From assembly GCA_964464755.1 (NCBI GenBank), contig CAYXGZ010000063.1, positions 1 to 19,271 on the forward strand: a stretch of DNA of 19,271 bases, read 5' to 3'. Numbering within the stretch: position 1 is the stretch's first letter; every line of letters starts with the position of its first letter. The notes beneath the pieces were generated by a model. That model was not told where the DNA came from and made no database searches. It was given only the letters and a program-made list of their open reading frames with translations. The stretch is from CAYXGZ01 sp964464755 (GTDB taxonomy: Bacteria > Planctomycetota > MHYJ01 > JACPRB01). Shown here in pieces: positions 1 through 7,840 of this stretch. Both the position numbers and the translations under genes were made by a program.

Positions 1-894
1 GACCCGCACGGCCCGGGCCGCGCGCGAGCCGACGCGGCGCACCTCGCCGTCCTGGAGCACGCGCAGCAGCTTCTCCTGCAGCGAGGGCGACATCGCCTCG
101 GCCTCGTCGAGGAAGAGCGTGCCGCCGTCGGCCAGCTCGAAGAACCCGGCCTGGTCGCGGTCGGCGCCGGTGAAGGCGCCGCGGACGTGCCCGAAGCAGG
201 CGCTCTCCGCGAGGGTGTCGGGGATCGCGCCGCAGTTCACCGGGACGAAGGGGCCGCCCGCGTGCAGCGAGCGGGCCACGAGCTCCTTGCCCGTCCCGCT
301 CTCGCCGCAGAGGTGCACGGGGTAGGGGACGCCGCGGACGCGCGCGACGAGGTCGAGCACGGCGCGGATCGCCCGGCCCCGGCCGGCGATCGAGGGCGCC
401 TCGACGGCGGCGGGCGCGCGGGGCGTGGCGGCCCGGTCGAGCTCCGCCTCGAGACCGGCGCCGCGCACGAGCAGCGCGGCCATCGAGGCGACCGCCTCGA
501 GCGCCTGGAGCTCGGCGGGGCCGAAGACGCCGGGGTGCTCCGCGTGGTCGACGACGAGCACGCCCACCGTCTCCTCCCCGCGGCGCAGCGGCACGGCGGC
601 GACGGCGCGGACGCGCTGGCCCGCGACGCTCTCCGCCCGGGCGAGCACGGGGTCGCCGAGCGCGTCGGCGAGGACGACCGGGTGGCCCGCCGAGGCCGCG
701 ACGTCGAGGATCGAGCGGCTCGGCCGGAGGGCGGGGTCGGGGTGCGCGTAGGTCCGGGGGCCCACGGCGACGTACCCGCGCTGGGCCCCGGAGAGGTCCA
801 GCGCCGCGGCGAGGAGCTTCGGGAGGAGCTGCTCGAGGTCGCCGGCCTCCGCGAGGGCCCGGGCCGCCTCGGCGAGCCGGAGCCCCGAGGTCAC
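1..894 (-). CDS. sigma-54-dependent regulator, GAF + AAA+ domains (partial, 3' end outside window)
   Basis: This is a cytoplasmic enhancer-binding transcription activator for sigma-54 promoters, of which only the first 298 residues lie in the window. A GAF-like sensor domain covers about residues 10-145. The AAA+ domain starts near 167, with Walker A GESGTGKE at 197-204, the sigma-54-contacting loop GAFTGA at 239-244 and Walker B GTLFLDE at 258-264. The rest of the ATPase and any DNA-binding HTH domain would be beyond base 1. Translation starts at GTG (894-892), whose bases overlap the TGA stop of the upstream phosphohexomutase (GTGA), so the two are probably translationally coupled. A Cys replaces the usual Leu in the ESELFGH-type motif (ESACFGH). 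The GAF ligand cannot be told from the sequence. The family assignment is secure; its targets are unknown. Confidence 0.93.
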   Translation of the reverse strand, partial: MTSGLRLAEAARALAEAGDLEQLLPKLLAAALDLSGAQRGYVAVGPRTYAHPDPALRPSRSILDVAASAGHPVVLADALGDPVLARAESVAGQRVRAVAAVPLRRGEETVGVLVVDHAEHPGVFGPAELQALEAVASMAALLVRGAGLEAELDRAATPRAPAAVEAPSIAGRGRAIRAVLDLVARVRGVPYPVHLCGESGTGKELVARSLHAGGPFVPVNCGAIPDTLAESACFGHVRGAFTGADRDQAGFFELADGGTLFLDEAEAMSPSLQEKLLRVLQDGEVRRVGSRAARAVRV

Positions 895-2288
895 GGGCCC
901 ATCCTCCGGACGACGTCGAGCACGAGCCGCTCCCCCTCGGCCGCCAGCGCGTCGGCGCGCGCGGCGTCGGGCGCGTCGGCGAAGATGCGGAGGACCGGCT
1001 CGGTCCCCGAGGCGCGCAGGAGCAGCCAGGAGTCGTCGTCGTAGATGCGCTTGAAGCCGTCGAGCGTCACGTCGCGGAGCCGGCCGGCCGTGAGCTCCGT
1101 CGAGAGGACCCGCGAGAGCCGCTCGAGGGCGTCGCTGCGCCGGGGCTCGTCGAGGGGGATCGAGCGCTTGCGCGGGTGGAAGGCGGGCTGGGCGGCCGCG
1201 AGCTCGGCGAGCGGCTTGCCCTCGCGCAGCATCGTCTCGAGCATCCGCAGGCCCGTGAAGAGCCCGTCGCTCCAGACGCCGCGCCGCGGGAAGTAGTACT
1301 TGCCGGACTCCTCGCAGGCGTAGGCGGCGCCGAGTCGGCGGATCGCCTCGCAGGTCGCGGGCAGGCCCACCTCGCAGTACTCGAGCCGGGCGCCGAGGTC
1401 CCGCGCGGCCCGCTCGAGGAGCCCGCTCGAGGTGACGGGCGTGACCCAGGTGTCGCCGGGCTTGAGCTCGCCCCGGGCGAGGATCGCGCCGACCACGTCC
1501 TCGACGACGGGCCGGCCCTCGGCGTCGATGAAGAGCGCGCGGTCCGCGTCGACGTCGAGGCAGAGCCCGAAGTCGGCCCGGTGCTTCAGGACGGCCTCGC
1601 GGGCGCCGCCGACGGTGTGGGCGCGGGGCTCGCTGGGGCGGCCCGGGATCGGCGACGGGTCGAAGTTCAGCATCTCGACCTCGCAGCCGAACCACTGGAA
1701 GAGCTCCATGGCGACGTACGAGGCGGGGCCGTTGGCGGGGTCGATGACGACGCGGAACTTGCGGTCGCGCAGGGCGCGGGCGTCGGCCCGCTTCACGTAC
1801 TCGGCGACGTAGTGCTCGTAGGGGTGGAAGACCTCGTCGATGCGGCCCAGGTCCTCGGGGCGGACGACGCGGTCCCGCGCGGGCCAGGCGTCGAGGCGGG
1901 CCTCGACCTCGTCGGTCTCCGCGACGGGGCAGTAGGATCCGTCGGGGCGCACGAGGATGAGGCCGGTGCGGTCGGGGGGCAGGTGGCTGCCCGTGACGAG
2001 GATCCCCGCGTCGAGGCCGTCGAGCACGAGGTTGAGGGCGAGGACGCCCGTGGGGACGCAGCCGAAGAACTGCACGTCGGCGCCCGCCCCCGCGAGGCCG
2101 CTGGCGGCGGCCCGGGCGAGGAGCTCCGCGCCGTAGCGCGTGTCGTGGGCGACGGCGACGTTCGGCCGGGACTTCTTGCGGGCCGCGACCCAGTCGCCGA
2201 CGACGGTTCCCAGGCGGAGGGCCAGCTCGGGGGTGATGTCCCGGTTGGTGACCCCGCGGATCCCGGCGGTCCCGAAGCGTCTCGGCAT
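891..2288 (-). CDS. phosphohexomutase (phosphoglucomutase/phosphomannomutase/GlmM family)
   Basis: The 465-residue protein belongs to the alpha-D-phosphohexomutase superfamily, which interconverts hexose 1- and 6-phosphates in the cytoplasm. The N-terminal FGTAGIRG is typical. The catalytic phosphoserine loop is TGSHLPP with Ser at about 101. The Mg-binding loop is DVDADR (245-250), keeping the three Asp although the usual first Gly is Val. The sugar-binding loop is EESG (326-329) and the phosphate-binding loop RASGTEP (425-431). Length is normal for the family. I chose the ATG at 2288, directly before the conserved FGTAGIRG; an in-frame ATG at 2318 would add ten residues without family support. 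The sequence does not settle whether the substrate is mannose, glucose or glucosamine phosphate. It lies upstream of the sigma-54 regulator in one operon and is divergent from ispH. Confidence 0.93.
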   Translation of the reverse strand: MPRRFGTAGIRGVTNRDITPELALRLGTVVGDWVAARKKSRPNVAVAHDTRYGAELLARAAASGLAGAGADVQFFGCVPTGVLALNLVLDGLDAGILVTGSHLPPDRTGLILVRPDGSYCPVAETDEVEARLDAWPARDRVVRPEDLGRIDEVFHPYEHYVAEYVKRADARALRDRKFRVVIDPANGPASYVAMELFQWFGCEVEMLNFDPSPIPGRPSEPRAHTVGGAREAVLKHRADFGLCLDVDADRALFIDAEGRPVVEDVVGAILARGELKPGDTWVTPVTSSGLLERAARDLGARLEYCEVGLPATCEAIRRLGAAYACEESGKYYFPRRGVWSDGLFTGLRMLETMLREGKPLAELAAAQPAFHPRKRSIPLDEPRRSDALERLSRVLSTELTAGRLRDVTLDGFKRIYDDDSWLLLRASGTEPVLRIFADAPDAARADALAAEGERLVLDVVRRMGP

Positions 2289-2375
2289 CAGCGCGGTCCA
2301 GTGTAGCAGGCGGCGCATCGACCGGAGTGCCGCGGGATGGCGGAAAGCCGCAGGGTTCTGATAAGGTGGGACCCG
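2289..2375. promoter_or_regulatory. divergent intergenic region between phosphohexomutase and ispH
   Basis: These 87 bases separate two divergent genes and must hold the promoter of each. The only clear signal is an AAGGTGG ribosome-binding site at 2363-2369 that fixes the ispH start at 2376. I see no convincing -35/-10 pair and no sigma-54 GG-N10-GC type site. Confidence 0.4.
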
Positions 2376-3575
2376 ATGACCGATTCCCCCGCCTACTTCC
2401 AGAAGGGCTTCGGCCTCAAGGGCCAGGTCCAGGAACCCATCGAGCAGGACTACCGCAGCGCGGTCGTGGACCGCATCCGCGAGGCGGGGTACCGGCTCGA
2501 GGCGGGGGGGCTGACCATCCGGCTCGCCCGGGAATTCGGCTTCTGCTACGGCGTGGACCGCACCGTGGACTACGCCTACCAGACCCTGCTGAAGTTCCCG
2601 GGTCGGCGCATCTACATCACCGACGAGATCATCCACAACCCGTTCGTGAACGAGCGCCTGATCCAGCGCGGCGTGCGCTTCCTCTTCGGGCGCTACGCCT
2701 GCGGCGATTCCCTCGACGGTCTGAAGCCCGACGACATCGTGATCCTCCCCGCGTTCGGCGTGACGAACGACCTCATGGAGAAGCTCCGCGGCCTCGGGCC
2801 GGTGCTCGTCGACACGACCTGCGGCTCCGTGCTCAACGTGTGGAAGAACGTCGAGCGCTACGCGCGGGACGGCTTCACCGCCGTCGTCCACGGGAAGTAC
2901 GACCACGAGGAGACGCGCGCGACGATCAGCCAGTCCCTCAAGTACCCCGGCGGCCGGACGATCGTCGTCCGCGACCTCGCCGAGGCGGAGATCGTCTGCG
3001 ACTACCTCGTGCGGGGCGGGGACCGGGAGGCCTTCCTTCGGCGCTTCGCGCGGGCCGTGAGCCCCGGATTCGACCCGGACCGGGACCTCTCGCGGGTCGC
3101 GCTGGCCAACCAGACCACGATGCTGATGAGCGAGTCCCTGGAGATCGAGCGCCGGCTGAGGGCGGCCGTCGTCGCCCGCTGGGGCGAGGCGGCCGCGGGC
3201 GAGCACATCCGCTCCTTCGACACGATCTGCAGCGCGACGCAGGACCGGCAGGACGCCGTCGCGGCGCTGCTCGGGGAGCCGCTCGACCTGATGATCGTGA
3301 TCGGCGGCTACAACAGCTCGAACACGGGACACCTCGCCGAGATGACCGTCAAGCGCATGCCGACCTACCACATCCAGGGCGTCGAGGACCTGCTCAGCCC
3401 GGAGCGGATCCGGCACCGCGACCCGCACGACGGGCGCGTGGTCGAGAGCTCCGGCTGGCTGCCGCCGGGGCCGAGGGTCGTCGGCATGACGGCCGGCGCG
3501 TCGACCCCGAATTCCAAGGTGGGCGAGGTGATCGCCCGCGTGCTCGAGTACCGGGGCGTCAGCGTCCCCGCCTAG
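2376..3575 (+). CDS. ispH: 4-hydroxy-3-methylbut-2-enyl diphosphate reductase, plant/cyanobacterial type
   Basis: IspH is the last enzyme of the MEP isoprenoid pathway; it reduces HMBPP to IPP and DMAPP with a [4Fe-4S] cluster. The three cluster cysteines are visible at about C57 (EFGFCYGVDR), C149 (DTTCGSV) and C285 (DTICSATQ). Substrate-contact motifs HEET (177-180) and NSSNT (313-317) are present, and the end GASTPNSKV is typical. The 399-residue length, N-terminal extension, the HGKYDHEETRAT segment and the GFDPDRDL..ANQTTML block match the long IspH class I know from cyanobacteria and plastids, rather than the roughly 310-residue E. coli type. The start is ATG 2376 with AAGGTGG six bases upstream; an earlier in-frame ATG at 2337 has no such support. 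It converges with hpnE with a 17-base 3' overlap, placing precursor supply next to squalene synthesis. Confidence 0.96.
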   Translation: MTDSPAYFQKGFGLKGQVQEPIEQDYRSAVVDRIREAGYRLEAGGLTIRLAREFGFCYGVDRTVDYAYQTLLKFPGRRIYITDEIIHNPFVNERLIQRGVRFLFGRYACGDSLDGLKPDDIVILPAFGVTNDLMEKLRGLGPVLVDTTCGSVLNVWKNVERYARDGFTAVVHGKYDHEETRATISQSLKYPGGRTIVVRDLAEAEIVCDYLVRGGDREAFLRRFARAVSPGFDPDRDLSRVALANQTTMLMSESLEIERRLRAAVVARWGEAAAGEHIRSFDTICSATQDRQDAVAALLGEPLDLMIVIGGYNSSNTGHLAEMTVKRMPTYHIQGVEDLLSPERIRHRDPHDGRVVESSGWLPPGPRVVGMTAGASTPNSKVGEVIARVLEYRGVSVPA

Positions 3576-4803
3576 CGAGCAGCTCCCGCGCCGCCCGCCG
3601 GCCGCTGCGCACGGCCGCCTCCATCGTCGACGGCCAGTCGCCCTCGGTCCACTCGCCCGCGAGGTAGAGCCCCGACCTCGGCGTGACGCAGGGCAGTCGC
3701 TCGATCCGGCCGCCCGGCCGGGCCACGAACGTCGCGTCGCGCTCGCGAACCACCAGGCAGCGCACCGGGGCCCGGCCTGCGATCGAGGGCAGGGCTTTCC
3801 GCAGCTCCGGCAGGAACCGGGCCTCGAGCTCCGCGCTCGGGACGTCGAGCAGCTCCCGCGCCGCGCTCTGGGACAGCGTGACCCGGCGCCCCGCGACGAA
3901 GACGTACTGCAGGCCGCCGCCGACCGAGGCGAAGAAGCGCGGGCCCTCGACGGGCGCGTCGAAGAAGTAATGCAGGTTGACGATCGGGGCCGTCCGCTGC
4001 GTCGCGGCCCGCGAGAAGAAGTCGCCCGCGACGTCGGCGTCGGGCAGGAGGTCGAGGAGGACCCGGGCCGGCACGGCCGAGATCACGTCGCCCTCCGGGA
4101 GCTTGTCGATCTTCCGGTTGAACTCGACGGTGCCGCCGAGCGAGCGGATCTTCTCGACGGCGCGCGCGGCGATCTCGCCGAGCGGCGCCCTCGCGATGCC
4201 GACGCGCGAGGCCTCGCGCCCTGAGAAGAAGCCCTCGCGGAACACGTAGATCCCCTGGCGGGCGGAGACGGCGTCGAGGTGGTCGTTGAGCAGCGCGATG
4301 GAGAACGGGTTCCAGAACAGCGAGAGGGCGTCGTCCGACTGCCCGTGGCGGCGCAGCCAGGCGCCGAAGGACTCGGCGTCGTCGCCCGGGTCGCGGCGGA
4401 TCGCGCGGGCGGCGCGGAAGAGGCCCCGGCGGTCGCGGCCTGAAAGCGGGCGGTACGCGAGGATCGACGGGAGGAAGTGCAGGGGGGCGGGGAGCCAGGA
4501 CTCGCGGAGCCGGCTCCACTCGCCGCTCCGGGCGTCGAAGACGGGGACGTCGGTCCGGGGCTGGAGCTCGACGAGGTCCCCGGCGCCGACCTCCTCGACG
4601 AAGCGCCGGTACTCGGTGCAGCAGGCGAGGAAGAGGTGCTGGCCGTTGTCGACGGTCTCGCCGGAGGGGTCGGCGAAGGAGTAGGCGCGGCCGCCCGGGA
4701 AGGCGCGCCGCTCGACGAGGGTGACCGGGGCGCCGGCCCGGGCGAGGTCGAGCGCCGCGGCGAGGCCGGAGAGGCCCGCGCCGACGACCAGGACGCCGGT
4801 CAC
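3559..4803 (-). CDS. hpnE: hydroxysqualene dehydroxylase HpnE (FAD-dependent, squalene-associated)
   Basis: In the HpnCDE pathway HpnE removes the hydroxyl of hydroxysqualene to give squalene, the precursor of hopanoids and sterols. The 414-residue protein is a phytoene-desaturase-like amine oxidase. It has an N-terminal FAD Rossmann motif VVGAGLSGLAAA (about 5-16) ending in an acidic LVERR, then GGRAYSF and NGQHLFLACC, and a C-terminal FAD motif LYLAGEWTEGDWPSTMEAA. No transmembrane span is evident. The start is GTG (4803-4801), overlapping the hpnD stop as GTGA, so it is translated with hpnD. It is the third gene of hpnC-hpnD-hpnE. Family membership is clear, and the specific function is strongly supported by the context. 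Confidence 0.95.
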   Translation of the reverse strand: MTGVLVVGAGLSGLAAALDLARAGAPVTLVERRAFPGGRAYSFADPSGETVDNGQHLFLACCTEYRRFVEEVGAGDLVELQPRTDVPVFDARSGEWSRLRESWLPAPLHFLPSILAYRPLSGRDRRGLFRAARAIRRDPGDDAESFGAWLRRHGQSDDALSLFWNPFSIALLNDHLDAVSARQGIYVFREGFFSGREASRVGIARAPLGEIAARAVEKIRSLGGTVEFNRKIDKLPEGDVISAVPARVLLDLLPDADVAGDFFSRAATQRTAPIVNLHYFFDAPVEGPRFFASVGGGLQYVFVAGRRVTLSQSAARELLDVPSAELEARFLPELRKALPSIAGRAPVRCLVVRERDATFVARPGGRIERLPCVTPRSGLYLAGEWTEGDWPSTMEAAVRSGRRAARELLARRGR

Positions 4804-5687
4804 CGCCGGGCCTTGCGACCGTACGACCGGCCCGCGAGGACCGTCCGCAGGCCCGTGGCGGCGAGGACCAGGGCGCGCTGGCGGCCGGTGAGGCGGATCC
4901 GGCGGGTGAAGACGTCGTAGCCCTGGCGCTCGATCGTGTCGAGGATGGTCCGGTACGCCGCGGCCATCGCGATGGGGCAGGGGCGGATCCAGCGCGACAG
5001 GCAGGCGAAGAGGCGCTCGCCGCGCTCGAAGTACTCGCGGGCCCGGGCGACCTCGAAGCGCATCAGCTCGATGAACCCGGGCGTCAGCCGCCCGCGGAGC
5101 AGGTCGTCCTCGGAGACGCCGAAGCGCCGCAGGTCCTCGGCGGGCAGGTAGATCCGGCCCAGCTCCGCGTCCTCGCGCAGGTCGCGGAGGATGTTCGTGA
5201 GCTGCAGGGCGATCCCGAGGTCCACGGCCGCCTCGAGGGCGGCCTTGTCGCGGAACCCGAAGACGTGGACGCAGGCGAGGCCGACGGCGCTGGCGACGCG
5301 CCGGCAGTAGCCGAGCAGGGAGTCGAAGGTCTCATAGCGGCGGCGGTCGAGGTCCATCGCGACGCCGTCGAGGATCTCGTCGAAGCGCAGGCGCGGGATG
5401 CCGAAGCGCCGGGAGGCGTCGCGCAGGGCGACGAAGAGCGGGTCCTCGGCGCGGCCCTCGAAGGCGTCCGCGAGCTTGCGGCGGAGCTGGTCGACCGCGG
5501 TCATGGCGTCGCGCGCGGCGCCCGGGAGGTCGACGGCGTCGTCGGCCTTCCGGCAGAACGCGTAGATCGCGTAGAGCGCCTGCCGCTTGGGCCGCATGAC
5601 GAGCGAGAGGGCGAGGCCGAAGTTGGAGCCCGAGGCCGTGGTGACGTCCTCGCACCACGCGTAGGCGTCGCGCAGGGCGGCGGTCAT
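4800..5687 (-). CDS. hpnD: presqualene diphosphate synthase HpnD
   Basis: HpnD condenses two farnesyl diphosphates to presqualene diphosphate, the first step of the three-gene bacterial squalene route. The 295-residue protein is a trans-isoprenyl diphosphate synthase of the squalene/phytoene synthase family. The first Asp-rich motif is DDAVD (49-53). The second lies in LQLTNILRDLREDAELGRIYLP, with Asp at about 169 and 173 (shown here as key residues of a motif at 161-182). GSNFGLAL near the N-terminus is typical of HpnD rather than HpnC. Start ATG 5687 overlaps the hpnC stop (ATGA). A phytoene synthase alternative is less likely because the gene lies between hpnC and hpnE. Confidence 0.94.
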   Translation of the reverse strand: MTAALRDAYAWCEDVTTASGSNFGLALSLVMRPKRQALYAIYAFCRKADDAVDLPGAARDAMTAVDQLRRKLADAFEGRAEDPLFVALRDASRRFGIPRLRFDEILDGVAMDLDRRRYETFDSLLGYCRRVASAVGLACVHVFGFRDKAALEAAVDLGIALQLTNILRDLREDAELGRIYLPAEDLRRFGVSEDDLLRGRLTPGFIELMRFEVARAREYFERGERLFACLSRWIRPCPIAMAAAYRTILDTIERQGYDVFTRRIRLTGRQRALVLAATGLRTVLAGRSYGRKARR

Positions 5688-6532
5688 GCGCCGATCCCCA
5701 GCAGCGTGCGGACGGCGATCCAGGCCTTCCCGGCCTTCGAGATCGTCGGCCGGCGGCGGAAGACGTCGTAGTCCGCCTTCTCGACCAGGTCGAGGATGCG
5801 CATCCCGCCGCGCGAGAAGAGGCGAACGTCGAAGCGGGCGGCCCCCGTGAGCCGGTCGGCGAGCTTGAGGCCGCGGACGAAGAGCCCGCGGGCGCGCTCG
5901 ACCTCGAAGTCCATCAGGGCCCTCCAGCGGTCGGTCACCTCGCCGCGGGCGATCTCCTCCTCGGTCACGCGGAAGCGGCGGAGGTCCTCCTGCGGGAGGT
6001 AGACCCGGCCCTTGGCCCAGTCGATGGCGACGTCCTGCCAGAAGTTGGCGAGCTGCAGCGCGGTGCAGGTGCAGTCCGAGAGCTTCCGCGCGTCGGCGTC
6101 GGTGACGCCGAAGACGTGGAGGACGAGGCGGCCGCAGGGGTTCGCCGAGTGGTCGCAGTAGCGCAAAAGGTCGTCCCAGGTCTCCCAGCGGGTCGTCCGC
6201 TGGTCCATGCGGTTCGCCTCGATGAGCTTGAGGAAGGGCTCGTCGGGGATCCCGTACCGGCGGACCGTGGCCGCGACGGCCTTCAGCACGGGGTGGCGGG
6301 GCTCGCCGCCGCGGATCCGGCGGAAGTCCTCCTCCCAGGCGTCGAGGTTGGCCAGGCGGTCGCCCTCGCTCTCGTCGCCGATGTCGTCCGTGGTCCGGGC
6401 GAAGGCGTAGAGGGCGCGGATGTGGGTGCGGGTGCCGCGGGGGAGCAGGAACGACCCCACCGTGAAGTTCTCGTAGTGGGACGTCGCCAGCTTCTCGCAG
6501 TTGCGGAAGGCCTGCTCGGTCGTGGCCGCCAT
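5684..6532 (-). CDS. hpnC: hydroxysqualene synthase HpnC
   Basis: HpnC converts presqualene diphosphate to hydroxysqualene. The 282-residue protein is the second squalene/phytoene-synthase-fold enzyme of the operon. Diagnostic features are HYENFTVGSFLLP near residues 19-31 (HpnC-type ENFPVAS), the first Asp-rich motif DDIGD (49-53), and LQLANFWQDVAID with Asp at about 168 and 172, followed by KGRVYLP. The start is ATG 6532. Only 30 bases separate it from the stop of the DUF1501 gene upstream, with no clear promoter, so hpnCDE may be co-transcribed with the exported-protein genes. No squalene-hopene cyclase or oxidosqualene cyclase lies in the window, so the end product (hopanoid or sterol) is undecided. 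Confidence 0.95.
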   Translation of the reverse strand: MAATTEQAFRNCEKLATSHYENFTVGSFLLPRGTRTHIRALYAFARTTDDIGDESEGDRLANLDAWEEDFRRIRGGEPRHPVLKAVAATVRRYGIPDEPFLKLIEANRMDQRTTRWETWDDLLRYCDHSANPCGRLVLHVFGVTDADARKLSDCTCTALQLANFWQDVAIDWAKGRVYLPQEDLRRFRVTEEEIARGEVTDRWRALMDFEVERARGLFVRGLKLADRLTGAARFDVRLFSRGGMRILDLVEKADYDVFRRRPTISKAGKAWIAVRTLLGIGA

Positions 6533-6562
6533 GGGGCCCAGTCTACCGTCCCGGCGGCGCGG

Positions 6563-7840
6563 CTAGAACAGCTCCTTGATGGGCTTGCCGCCGTAGGAGT
6601 ACTTCACCTTCCGGGTGTTGATGACGTAGGTCTTGTTCTCCTCGATGCCGAGCAGCCGGTACACGGAGGCGAAGAGCTCGGGGACGGTGACGGCGCGGTC
6701 CGCGATCTCCATCCCGGCCTTGTCCGTCGCGCCGATCACGCGCCCGCCCACGCCGCAGCCCGCGAGGGCGACGGAGAAGTTGCGGCACCAGTGGTCGCGG
6801 CCGTTGCCGCCGTTGATCTCGGGCGTGCGGCCGAACTCGCCGACGCAGAGCACGAGCGTGTCCTTGAGCAGGCCCCGCTGGTCGAGGTCCTTCACCAGGG
6901 TGCCCATGCCGGGGTCCAGGCTGTTGCGGACGAGCTTCTCGACCTTCGTGAAGTTGTCGTCGTGCGTGTCCCAGCCGCCGAGGCCGACCTCGACGACCTT
7001 GACGCCGGACTCGACGAGGCGGCGCGCGAGCAGGCAGTTCTGGCCGAAGCCGTCGCCGTACTCCTTGCGGAGCGACTCGGGCTCGGTCTTGAGGTCGAAG
7101 GCCTTGAGCAGCGGCGTGGTCATCAGGTCCTCGGCCTTCGCCGTCGCGGCGCGGACCTTCTCGACCGTGCGCCCGCCGCGGCGCTCCTCGAACTCGGCGT
7201 TCTGCTCGTCGAGCAGCTTCTCGCGCTCGGCCTGCTGGGCCTCGGAGACCTCGTGGGGCCGCTTCGAGTTGGGCACCGGCCGGTTCACGTCGTTGACGAC
7301 GAAGGGCAGGAACTCCTCGTCGAAGGCGTCGGTCATCGGGATGCCCGGCGGCTGGACGGCGACGAAGTTGGGCAGGGGGAACTTCTTCGGGGAGAGCTCC
7401 GCGGCCACGACGGTGCCCATCGCGGCGAACTCCTGGCCGGGGATCGGCGCGAAGCACGTGTGCAGCAGCGCGTGGCCCCGCTCGTGGGCGGCTTCCTTGG
7501 TCGTCAGGGTGCGGATGACGGCGAGGTGCTTCGCCTGCGCGGCGAGGCGCTCCATCGGCTCGGCGAACTGGAGGCCGCGGACCGCGGTGTCGATCGCCTT
7601 GAAGGGCCCGTTGGTCTTCGGGTTCAGGGGCTTGGGGTCCCAGGTGTCCATCTGCGAGGGCCCGCCGCCCATCCAGAGGACGATGAGGGACTTCCCGGCG
7701 CGGCTGGAGGCGACGGTCTCCTGGGCCAGCAGCGACGGGGCCTTCACGCCGGCCGCGACGGCCGCGGAGGCGGAGAGCCCGAAGCGCAGGAAGCTCCGGC
7801 GGGAGGGCAGGCCGGGGGCGGTGCGGCAGCAGGGGTTCAT
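6563..7840 (-). CDS. DUF1501 family protein, Tat-exported (sulfatase-like fold)
   Basis: The 425-residue protein is of the DUF1501 family, abundant in Planctomycetota and distantly related to the alkaline phosphatase/sulfatase superfamily; its reaction is not established. A Tat signal is at residues 14-36 (SRRSFLRFG followed by an Ala-rich stretch). Family motifs follow: VLWMGGGPSQMDTWDPKP, GLGGWDTHDDN, CVGEFGRTPEINGGNGRDHW and a C-terminal LLGIEENKTY. The start ATG (7840-7838) shares one base with the stop of the DUF1549/DUF1553 gene (TGATG), the usual pairing of these families, so the two products probably act together outside the cytoplasm. It ends with TAG. Confidence 0.93.
   Translation of the reverse strand: MNPCCRTAPGLPSRRSFLRFGLSASAAVAAGVKAPSLLAQETVASSRAGKSLIVLWMGGGPSQMDTWDPKPLNPKTNGPFKAIDTAVRGLQFAEPMERLAAQAKHLAVIRTLTTKEAAHERGHALLHTCFAPIPGQEFAAMGTVVAAELSPKKFPLPNFVAVQPPGIPMTDAFDEEFLPFVVNDVNRPVPNSKRPHEVSEAQQAEREKLLDEQNAEFEERRGGRTVEKVRAATAKAEDLMTTPLLKAFDLKTEPESLRKEYGDGFGQNCLLARRLVESGVKVVEVGLGGWDTHDDNFTKVEKLVRNSLDPGMGTLVKDLDQRGLLKDTLVLCVGEFGRTPEINGGNGRDHWCRNFSVALAGCGVGGRVIGATDKAGMEIADRAVTVPELFASVYRLLGIEENKTYVINTRKVKYSYGGKPIKELF

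Noticed and set aside
2289..3428. N-terminal extension of the phosphohexomutase frame into the ispH region
   Set aside because: The extension is antisense to ispH and has biased composition; the family start FGTAGIRG lies at ATG 2288.
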